Positions 5,294 through 10,801 of a DNA stretch of 16,289 nt are shown here, piece after piece. Position 1 is the first letter of the stretch. The number at the start of each line of letters is the position of its first letter. The stretch comes from Oscillospiraceae bacterium (GTDB lineage Bacteria; Bacillota_A; Clostridia; Oscillospirales; Oscillospiraceae), in NCBI GenBank assembly GCA_017540945.1, contig JAFYAB010000100.1, positions 1 to 16,289 of the forward strand, given 5' to 3'. The translations under genes and the position numbers were made by a program. The notes beneath the pieces were generated by a model. The model did no database searches, was not told the DNA's origin, and saw nothing but the letters and a program-made list of their open reading frames with translations.

Positions 5294-8065
5294 ATGAAAC
5301 TGATGATCCTCGACGGGAACTCCGTCATCAACCGGGCCTTTTACGGGGTGCGGCTGCTCAGCACCAAGGACGGGCAGTACACCAACGCCATCTATGGCTT
5401 TCTGAACATCCTGGACAAGATGCGCCAGGAGGAAAAACCCGACGCCCTCTGCGTGGCCTTCGACCTCCACGGGCCCACCTTCCGCCACAAGAAATACGAC
5501 CAGTACAAGGCCACCCGCCACGGCATGCCCGAGGAGCTGGCCCAGCAGATGCCCGTGATGAAGGACGTGCTCCGGGCCATGAACATCCCCATCTACGCCT
5601 GCCAGGGCTGGGAGGCCGACGACGTGATCGGCACCGTGGCCAAGCGCTGCGCCGCCGGGGGCTGGGACTGCGTGGTGGTCACCGGCGACCGGGACAGCCT
5701 GCAATTGATAGACGAGCATGTGACCGTCAAGCTCATCGTCACCAAGGGCGGCCAGACCAACTCCACCAACTACACCCCTGCGGTATTTCAGGCGGAGTAC
5801 GGCTTCGAGCCCGTCCGTCTGATCGACCTGAAAGCCCTCATGGGGGACAGCTCCGACAACATCCCCGGCGTGGCGGGGGTGGGCCCCAAGACCGCCATGG
5901 AGCTGCTGCACAAATACGGCAGCCTGGACGGGGTCTACGAAAATCTGACGCCCCAGAACATGAAGGGCAAGCTCTATGAAAAGCTGGCCAACGACAAGGA
6001 CAAGGCCTATCTGAGCTACGACCTGGCCACCATCCGCCTGGACGCCCCCATCGAGTTCGCCCCGGAGGACGCCCTGGTCAGGGACCCGGACCGGGCCGCC
6101 CTGTACGATCTGTTTCTCCGTTTGGAGTTCATCAAGCTGATCGACAAGTACCGCCTGCGCGGCGCCGGCTCCGTAGGGGCGGCCATTGGCCGCCCGCAAG
6201 CCGCAGAAGCCTCCCGATCCGGTCATTCTGAGGGCAGCGAAGAATCCGTTCCCCCGTCCCCTCTCGACCCGGCAGCGTCTGCCTCGGGCTGGCGGCCATT
6301 GGCCGCCCCTACAGCGGTTCCGGCCGCAAAGGCCGAATTCGACGCCCTGCTGGAGGCCTGGGAAGCCGCCGAATACCTGGCCCTGGCCGCCGATGACGAT
6401 CTGGAGACCCTTGCCCTGACCGACGGGGCCCACCCTGCCCTGCTGGCCCGCTCCGAGCTGGGCCTGGCCTGGGACTTCGTCCTGCCCGCCCTCTTCTCCG
6501 GCCGGTTCAGGCTGGCGGTCCACGGCTCCAAGGAGCTGCTCCGCCGCCTGCTGGAACGCTGCCTGCCCACGGAGGGCGTGGTCTTCGACACCGAGGTGGC
6601 CGCCTATCTGCTGGACGCCGCCCGGGGCAAGTACGAGCTGCCCACCCTGGCCCTGCAATACTGCCAGACGGAGCTGCCAAGCGAGAAAGACCTGATCGCA
6701 CAGGAGGCGTCTGCCCCATCGGGCGACCCCTCATCCGTCATCGGGCTTGCGGGAGACGCCCGATGCCACCTTCCCCCCAGGGGGAAGGCTTTGAGCGCCC
6801 AGGCAGCCGCGATTCTGTCCCTGATCCCGCCCCTGACCCAAGGGCTGAAGGAACAAAATCTCGAAAAGCTCTATTATGAAATGGACCTCCCCCTCTGCCC
6901 CGTGCTGGCGGAGATGGAGGTGGAGGGGGTCCTGGTGGACGCCGAGGCCCTCCACAGCTTCGACGAGATGCTGCGGACCCGGATCGAGGCGATCCGCGCT
7001 GACGTCTATCGCTACGCCGGCGGGGATTTCAACATCAACTCCCCCAAGCAGCTGGGCGAGGTGCTCTTTGACCGGCTGGGCCTGCCCGCCGGGAAGAAGC
7101 GCTCCACCAACGCGGAGGTCCTGGAAAAGCTCCGGGACAAGCACCCCATCGTCGGCCGCATCCTGGAATACCGCACCCTGACCAAGCTCCAGGCCACCTA
7201 CGCCGAGGGTCTGCTGAAGGTCATCGGCCCCGACGGCCGGGTTCGCACCACCTTCCAGAACACCGTGACCTCCACGGGCCGCCTCTCCTCCACGGATCCC
7301 AATCTGCAGAACATCCCGGTCCGCACGGACCTGGGGGCGGAGATCCGCAAGATGTTCGTGCCGGAGCACGGCATGGTCTTCGTGGACGCGGATTACAGCC
7401 AGATCGAGCTGCGGGTCCTGGCCCACATGGCCGGGGACGAAGCCATGCAGGCCGCCTTCAATTCCGGGGAGGACATCCACCGGGTCACGGCCTCCCAGGT
7501 CTTTGGGGTGCCCCTGGAGGCGGTCAGCCCCCGGATGCGCCGCAGCGCCAAGGCCGTGAACTTCGGCATCGTCTACGGCATCTCCGGCTTCTCCCTGGCG
7601 GAGGACCTGGGCGTCAGCCAGGCTGAGGCCAAGAGCTATATCGACAATTATCTGAACAAATACCACGGCGTCCGGGACTTCATGGCCGCCGTGGTGGAGC
7701 AGGGCGCCAGGGAGGGCTACGTCTCCACCCTCTACGGCCGCCGCCGTTATATTCCCGAGCTGAAGGACGGGAAGTATTTGGTGCGGGAGCAGGGCCGCCG
7801 CATGGCGATGAATGCCCCCATCCAGGGCACCGCCGCGGACATCATCAAGCTGGCCATGCTCCGGGTGGACAAGGCCCTCAAGGCCGCGAAGCTGGAGGCC
7901 CGGCTGGTGCTCCAGGTCCACGACGAGCTGATCGTGGAGTGCCCCGAGGCCGAGGCCGAGACCGTCGCCGCCCTGGTGACCCGGGAGATGGAGTCCGCCG
8001 CCAAGCTTGCCGTCCCCCTCACCGCCGAGGCCAAGATCGGCCATTCCTGGTACGAGGCCAAGTGA
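5294..8065 (+). CDS. polA: DNA polymerase I (with two repeat-derived insertions)
   Basis: A 923-residue PolA that fills gaps and removes RNA primers in replication and repair. Residues 1 to about 290 form the 5'-nuclease domain (DDVIGTVAKR, TGDRDSLQLI, LMGDSSDNIPGVAGVGPKTA). The central 3'-5' exonuclease-like domain lacks the Asp-x-Glu motif (ALAADDDLE instead), so proofreading is probably lost, as in Bacillus and Taq enzymes. The polymerase domain is intact: motif A DADYSQIELR (D700), motif B RRSAKAVNFGIVYG (K753), motif C QVHDE (D877). Residues about 294-340 and 477-501 are translations of repeat families found between genes here, placed at the nuclease/Klenow linker and in a loop just before the polymerase domain. 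The start at 5294 follows a modest GAGGTG. The stop TGA lies in the first unit of the downstream heptamer array. No frameshift is seen, so the enzyme is expected to be functional. Confidence 0.96.
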   Translation: MKLMILDGNSVINRAFYGVRLLSTKDGQYTNAIYGFLNILDKMRQEEKPDALCVAFDLHGPTFRHKKYDQYKATRHGMPEELAQQMPVMKDVLRAMNIPIYACQGWEADDVIGTVAKRCAAGGWDCVVVTGDRDSLQLIDEHVTVKLIVTKGGQTNSTNYTPAVFQAEYGFEPVRLIDLKALMGDSSDNIPGVAGVGPKTAMELLHKYGSLDGVYENLTPQNMKGKLYEKLANDKDKAYLSYDLATIRLDAPIEFAPEDALVRDPDRAALYDLFLRLEFIKLIDKYRLRGAGSVGAAIGRPQAAEASRSGHSEGSEESVPPSPLDPAASASGWRPLAAPTAVPAAKAEFDALLEAWEAAEYLALAADDDLETLALTDGAHPALLARSELGLAWDFVLPALFSGRFRLAVHGSKELLRRLLERCLPTEGVVFDTEVAAYLLDAARGKYELPTLALQYCQTELPSEKDLIAQEASAPSGDPSSVIGLAGDARCHLPPRGKALSAQAAAILSLIPPLTQGLKEQNLEKLYYEMDLPLCPVLAEMEVEGVLVDAEALHSFDEMLRTRIEAIRADVYRYAGGDFNINSPKQLGEVLFDRLGLPAGKKRSTNAEVLEKLRDKHPIVGRILEYRTLTKLQATYAEGLLKVIGPDGRVRTTFQNTVTSTGRLSSTDPNLQNIPVRTDLGAEIRKMFVPEHGMVFVDADYSQIELRVLAHMAGDEAMQAAFNSGEDIHRVTASQVFGVPLEAVSPRMRRSAKAVNFGIVYGISGFSLAEDLGVSQAEAKSYIDNYLNKYHGVRDFMAAVVEQGAREGYVSTLYGRRRYIPELKDGKYLVREQGRRMAMNAPIQGTAADIIKLAMLRVDKALKAAKLEARLVLQVHDELIVECPEAEAETVAALVTREMESAAKLAVPLTAEAKIGHSWYEAK
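6173..6312. repeat. Composite repeat insertion inside polA
   Basis: Three elements sit in frame: a forward GTAGGGGC hairpin with the GGCGGCC stem (6173-6196), a forward GTCATTCTGAG-type copy (6222-6248, GGGCAGCG variant), and a reverse GGCGGCC hairpin ending GCCCCTAC (6285-6312). The last is preceded by GCGTCTGCCTCGGGC, which matches the A linker of the 58-bp array. The outer elements face each other. The frame reads GTA GGG GCG (Val-Gly-Ala), so the TAG is not read as a stop. Confidence 0.93.
6718..6795. repeat. Second repeat insertion inside polA (CTTCCCCC/GGGGGAAG hairpin type)
   Basis: CATCGGGC (6718-6725) pairs with GCCCGATG (6757-6764), followed by a hairpin with CCTTCCCCC and GGGGGAAGG arms. 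Bases 6770-6792, read on the minus strand, match 12611-12633 in the uvrB leader with one mismatch over 23 bases. It encodes a Ser/Gly/Pro-rich stretch ending CHLPPRGKAL that is absent from typical PolA. Confidence 0.82.
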
Positions 8066-8149
8066 CAGGTTACAAGTGACAGGTGACAGGTGACAAGTTA
8101 CAGGTGACAAGTTACAGGTGACAGGTGACAGGTGACAAGTTACAGGTGA
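8059..8149 (+). repeat. CARGTKA heptamer array, 13 units
   Basis: Thirteen unbroken 7-bp units (CAGGTGA, CAAGTTA, CAAGTGA, CAGGTTA) span 91 bp. The polA stop TGA (8063-8065) lies inside the first unit. Because 7 is not divisible by 3 and most units contain TGA, stop codons occur in all three forward frames. Confidence 0.93.
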
Positions 8150-8167
8150 TACCTAACAATGAACGCC

Positions 8168-8320
8168 GTAGGGGCGCTCATCGAGCGCCCGCCCGAGGCT
8201 CCCGCCGCCCGACATCGACCCGCGCCGTAGGGGCGCTCATTGAGCGCCCGCCCGAGACACCCGCCGCCCGACATCGACCCGCGCCGTAGGGGCGCTCATC
8301 GAGCGCCCGCCCGAGGCAGC
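8168..8320 (+). repeat. Three GTAGGGGC hairpin elements with GGCGCTC stem, 59-bp period
   Basis: Forward copies start at 8168, 8227 and 8286. Each is GTAGGGGCGCTCA, then T or C, then (T/C)GAGCGCCC and GCCCGAG, with linker CCGCCGCCCGACATCGACC. Left and right flanks match the GGCGGCC elements elsewhere, but both arms of the stem are replaced in a complementary way. The third copy runs directly into the GTCATTCTGAG copy at 8332. Confidence 0.9.
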
Positions 8321-8331
8321 CTTTCAATCCT

Positions 8332-8449
8332 GTCATTCTGAGCGCAGCGAAGAATCCGCGTCCCCCGTCTTTGGCCCTTCGAGCCGCGTCCGCCTCCGGG
8401 AAGCACGCCGGCGTCCCCCGCTGTCATTCTGAGCGCAGCGAAGAATCCG
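8332..8449 (+). repeat. Two forward GTCATTCTGAG elements upstream of the GIY-YIG gene
   Basis: Copies at 8332-8358 and 8423-8449 are identical over 27 bases (GTCATTCTGAGCGCAGCG, then AAGAATCCG). The inner copy ends 24 bases before the GIY-YIG start codon. Translating either strand gives the SERSEES or ILSAAKNPF peptides often seen in spurious database proteins. Confidence 0.92.
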
Positions 8450-8473
8450 TACTCCCGTCCTTATGGAATAACG

Positions 8474-8770
8474 ATGAAAAAACGCTTCTTTGTCTATATC
8501 CTTGCGAACAAAACCAACGTCGCCACCTACATCGGTGTCACCTCCAATCTGCCCGCCCGGGTCTATGAGCACAAGCATCATATGGACCCGGACAGCTTCA
8601 CCGCAAAATACCATATCACAAAGCTGGTCTATTATGAAGACGCCGGCGCCGACCCGCTGACAGCCTTTGAACGGGAGAAACAGTTGAAGGGCTGGACACG
8701 GGCCAAGAAAAACGCTTTGGTCAATTCCATGAATCCGTCGTGGGATGATCTGTATGAAACACTGTTCTGA
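8474..8770 (+). CDS. Small GIY-YIG nuclease family protein
   Basis: A 98-residue single-domain GIY-YIG protein. The motif reads V7-Y-I9 ... Y19-I-G21, with Arg29, H33 in RVYEHK, and FEREKQLKGW, where Glu68 is the likely metal-binding residue; the C-terminus NSMNPSWDDLYETLF is typical of this short subfamily. GIY-YIG domains cut DNA in homing endonucleases, UvrC and some mobile elements, but the small stand-alone group has no settled function. There is no strong ribosome binding site (only weak ATGGA before the ATG), so translation may be poor. The gene is visibly less GC-rich than polA and rimI and is bracketed by two forward (8332, 8423) and two inverted (8786, 8873) copies of one 27-bp element, like a mobile cassette. 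The domain call is firm; a role in moving the repeat is inference. Confidence 0.9.
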   Translation: MKKRFFVYILANKTNVATYIGVTSNLPARVYEHKHHMDPDSFTAKYHITKLVYYEDAGADPLTAFEREKQLKGWTRAKKNALVNSMNPSWDDLYETLF

Positions 8771-8785
8771 ATTGAAAAAAGAGAA

Positions 8786-8899
8786 CGGATTCTTCGCTGC
8801 GCTCAGAATGACAGGCTTGGAGGCGGTCGCGCTCGGACGATGCGCCGGTCCCGGTGGGCGGGGAACGGGGAACGGATTCTTCGCTCCGCTCAGAATGAC
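8786..8899 (-). repeat. Two inverted GTCATTCTGAG elements downstream of the GIY-YIG gene
   Basis: Reverse-complement copies at 8786-8812 (exact match to the upstream copies) and 8873-8899 (one substitution, GCTCCGCTC for GCTGCGCTC). Between them, 8860-8873 holds two GGGGAAC heptamers. The outer copy ends 6 bases before the GGGAGGT ribosome binding site of rimI. Confidence 0.92.
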
Positions 8900-8905
8900 A
8901 GAATT

Positions 8906-8912
8906 GGGAGGT
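8906..8912 (+). promoter_or_regulatory. Ribosome binding site deciding the TTG start of rimI
   Basis: GGGAGGT lies 8 bases before TTG at 8921 and far too far from the next ATG at 8951, so it supports the non-ATG start. It begins 7 bases after the last inverted GTCATTCTGAG copy. Confidence 0.75.
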
Positions 8913-8920
8913 GGTTCCGC

Positions 8921-9388
8921 TTGAACGGAACGCAATACCGGATCGAAGCCATGGGCGAACGGCACGTCCCCCAAATTGCCGCTCTGGAGGCGGCAAGCTT
9001 CTCCGCGCCCTGGGACGAGGGCTCGATCCGAGCGGAGCTGGACAACCCCCTGGCCCTCTGGCTGGTGGCCGAGGACCAGAGCGGGACCCTTTTGGGCTAC
9101 GTCGGCTCCCAGACCTGCTTCGAGGACGCGGACATCCTGAACGTCTGCGTGGCCCCCGCCGCCCGGCGTCAGGGTATCGCGGAGGCCCTGATGATTGAAT
9201 TGGAAGCGCGGCTGGCCCCGAAGGGCGCGGAGCGCATCACCCTGGAGGTCCGGGCCTCCAACCTCCCGGCCATTGCGCTATACGCCAAAATCGGATATAC
9301 GCAGGTCGGGCTCCGAAAGAATTATTACGAAAAACCCCGCGAGGATGCGCTGATTTTGCAAAAATCCCTGCTCCCTTTTGCGGGCTGA
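8921..9388 (+). CDS. rimI: Ribosomal protein bS18-alanine N-acetyltransferase (RimI)
   Basis: A 155-residue GNAT acetyltransferase; characterised RimI acetylates the N-terminal alanine of ribosomal protein bS18 using acetyl-CoA. Visible are AALEAASFSAPWDEGSIRAEL, the acetyl-CoA loop VAPAARRQGIAEALM, LEVRASNLPAIALYAKIGY, and the RimI-type end GLRKNYYEKPREDALIL. The start is taken as TTG at 8921, with GGGAGGT at 8906-8912; this keeps the first beta strand (QYRIEAM), which the ATG at 8951 would remove. The frame from 8840 only translates the upstream repeat. The last codons and the stop TGA lie inside a GCGGGC/GCCCGC palindrome at 9380-9396. In Firmicutes rimI is often next to tsaB and tsaD; tsaD follows here but tsaB and tsaE are not in the window. 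The acceptor substrate is inferred from the family. Confidence 0.92.
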   Translation: MNGTQYRIEAMGERHVPQIAALEAASFSAPWDEGSIRAELDNPLALWLVAEDQSGTLLGYVGSQTCFEDADILNVCVAPAARRQGIAEALMIELEARLAPKGAERITLEVRASNLPAIALYAKIGYTQVGLRKNYYEKPREDALILQKSLLPFAG

Positions 9389-9400
9389 CAGCCCGCGCTC
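9380..9400 (-). repeat. GCGGGC-N5-GCCCGC hairpin overlapping the rimI stop codon
   Basis: GCGGGC TGACA GCCCGC followed by GCTC, a relative of the elements at 3475 and 5225. The loop TGA is the rimI stop codon, so the protein's last residues (Ala-Gly) are repeat-encoded. Confidence 0.78.
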
Positions 9401-9436
9401 CATTCTCTGAAGCCTGATCTCTGCCCCCTCTTCCCA

Positions 9437-9503
9437 CCCTGATCCTTAATCCCTGATCCCTAATCCCTAATCCTTAATCCTTAATCCCTAATCCTTAATC
9501 CCT
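9437..9503 (+). repeat. CCYTRAT heptamer array, about 9.5 units
   Basis: Nine complete heptamers (CCCTGAT, CCTTAAT, CCCTAAT in mixed order) plus a partial unit, ending directly against the CAGGTGA that contains the tsaD ribosome binding site. The same motif occurs four times before polA. Each unit contains TGA or TAA. Confidence 0.93.
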
Positions 9504-9514
9504 CAGGTGATAAT

Positions 9515-10531
9515 ATGAACATCCTGTCCATCGAATCCTCCTGCGACGAGACCGCCGTGGCGGTGGTCTGCAACGGCCGCAGGCTGCTTTCCGACTGCAT
9601 CTCCTCCCAGGTGGCCATCCACCGGATCTACGGCGGCGTGGTGCCGGAGATCGCCTCCCGCAAGCACATCGAGGCCATCTATCCCCTGGCGGACCAGGCG
9701 CTGGCGGAGGCCGGGATCAGCCGGGCCGAGATCGACGCCGTGGCCGTCACCTACGCTCCCGGCCTGATCGGGGCCGTGCTGGTGGGGGTCAACTTCGCCA
9801 AGGCCGCGGCCTTCGCCCTGGGCAAGCCCCTGATCCCGGTCCACCACATCCGGGGCCACATCGCCGCCAACTACCTGACCCACCCGGAGCTGGAGCCCCC
9901 CTTCCTCTGCCTGGTGGTCTCCGGCGGTCACACCATGCTGGTGGACGTGGAGGACTACACCAAGATGACCATTCTCGGCGGCACCCGGGACGACGCCGCG
10001 GGGGAGTGCTTCGACAAGATCGCCCGGGTCCTGGGCATGCCCTATCCCGGCGGCGCGGCCCTGGACCGCCGCAGCCAGGGGGGCGACGAGACCAAATACC
10101 CCCTCCCCCGGGCCAAGGTGGACGGCAACCCCCTGGATCTCAGCTTTTCCGGCCTCAAGACCGCGGCCATCAATCTGATCCACAACGCGCGGCAGAAGAA
10201 CGAGGCCATCGACGTGCCCGCCCTCTGCGCCTCGGTCTCCGCGGCGGTGAGCACCGCGCTGGTGAGCCGCACGGAGCTGGCCCTGGTCCAGACCGGGCGG
10301 AAAACCCTGGCCGTGGCCGGGGGCGTGGCCGCCAATTCCCGCATCCGGGCGGACGTAACGGCCCTGGCCCAACGCCTGGGCGTCCGGCTCTGCCTGCCGG
10401 AGCTCCGCTTCTGCGGCGACAACGCCGCCATGATCGGCGCCCAGGGCTACTACGAATACCTGGCGGGCCACACCGCCGATATGACCCTGAACGCCTACGC
10501 GACGAAGTCGCTGGTGGGGGAAACGCTGTGA
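9515..10531 (+). CDS. tsaD: tRNA N6-adenosine threonylcarbamoyltransferase (TsaD)
   Basis: 338 residues, normal length for bacterial TsaD/YgjD/Gcp. With TsaB and TsaE it moves the threonylcarbamoyl group from threonylcarbamoyl-AMP onto A37 of ANN-decoding tRNAs in the cytosol. Visible are the N-terminal MNILSIESSCDETAVAVV, VPEIASRKH, TYAPGLIGAVLVGVNFAK, the metal-binding HHIRGH (H111 and H115), VSGGHTMLV, GECFDKIARVLGMPYPGG and the C-terminal FCGDNAAMIG. The start at 9515 follows AGGTGA at 9505-9510, which abuts the heptamer array. It lies 126 bases after rimI, a common partnership, but the spacer is filled with repeats, so co-transcription is uncertain. The stop TGA (10529-10531) runs into two AGAAGTA heptamers. 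Confidence 0.97.
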   Translation: MNILSIESSCDETAVAVVCNGRRLLSDCISSQVAIHRIYGGVVPEIASRKHIEAIYPLADQALAEAGISRAEIDAVAVTYAPGLIGAVLVGVNFAKAAAFALGKPLIPVHHIRGHIAANYLTHPELEPPFLCLVVSGGHTMLVDVEDYTKMTILGGTRDDAAGECFDKIARVLGMPYPGGAALDRRSQGGDETKYPLPRAKVDGNPLDLSFSGLKTAAINLIHNARQKNEAIDVPALCASVSAAVSTALVSRTELALVQTGRKTLAVAGGVAANSRIRADVTALAQRLGVRLCLPELRFCGDNAAMIGAQGYYEYLAGHTADMTLNAYATKSLVGETL

Positions 10532-10544
10532 GAAGTAAGAAGTA
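10531..10544 (+). repeat. AGAAGTA heptamer, two units
   Basis: Two perfect AGAAGTA copies starting in the tsaD stop codon and followed by AAAAGCA. The array is short and would not be notable alone, but it shares the 7-bp period of the other arrays here. Confidence 0.55.
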
Positions 10545-10550
10545 AAAAGC

Positions 10551-10576
10551 AGGGGCGCTCATTGAGCGCCCGCCCT
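10551..10576 (+). repeat. GGCGCTC-stem hairpin element downstream of tsaD
   Basis: AGGGGCGCTCA-T-TGAGCGCCC followed by GCCC, the same stem as the three copies at 8168-8320, with a damaged GTAG start (GCAGGGGC). Confidence 0.85.
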
Positions 10577-10629
10577 CACCCGGCCGGTATGCAGAACGAT
10601 TGCGGACCAGCCATCCCCGAAAACGATCC

Positions 10630-10673
10630 AAACCCGGAGGAAATCGGATTTTTCCGATATGCCTCCGGGTTTT
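10630..10673. terminator. Two-part intrinsic terminator between convergent tsaD and spoIIE
   Basis: The outer stem AAACCCGGAGG (10630-10640) pairs perfectly with CCTCCGGGTTT (10662-10672). Inside it a second stem ATCGGA / TCCGAT (10643-10648, 10653-10658) has a TTTT loop. The right side continues GTTTTC, giving a short T-run for plus-strand transcripts; read the other way, a run of three T also follows. It is positioned to stop transcription of tsaD and possibly spoIIE from the opposite side. Confidence 0.7.
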
Positions 10674-10773
10674 CGACAGCCTTCGATGGATTATGGAAAC
10701 GATATATGTTCTTTTCGGTTTGCAGAGGGCGATCTGCGATACAGCTCGATACGATTCATTCCTCGCCGGGCGG

Positions 10774-10801
10774 CGGGCGGACAGGCAATGCCTGTCCCTA
10801 C
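10774..10801 (-). repeat. GTAGGG hairpin element with a third stem (GGACAGGCA)
   Basis: Read on the minus strand: GTAGGGACAGGCA-T-TGCCTGTCC then GCCCG. Arms of 9 bp around one central base give the same 9-1-9 layout and CAWTG apex as the GGCGGCC and GGCGCTC elements but different arm bases. Its TAG is the stop codon of spoIIE. Confidence 0.85.

Noticed and set aside
5243..8110. Long antisense reading frames opposite polA (and similar ones opposite gltX, tsaD and uvrB)
   Set aside because: High GC removes stop codons from the opposite strand; the translations are low-complexity and show no family motif, while the sense strand encodes well-known proteins.
8333..8974. Minus-strand reading frame covering the GIY-YIG region
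   Set aside because: Its translation consists largely of repeat-derived peptides (ILSGAKNPF-like) and an antisense copy of the GIY-YIG gene.
9437..9503. Telomere-like repeat, because CCCTAAT resembles eukaryotic telomeric heptamers
   Set aside because: It is a short internal array before a housekeeping gene, is mixed with CCTTAAT and CCCTGAT, and other heptamer arrays nearby have unrelated sequence.
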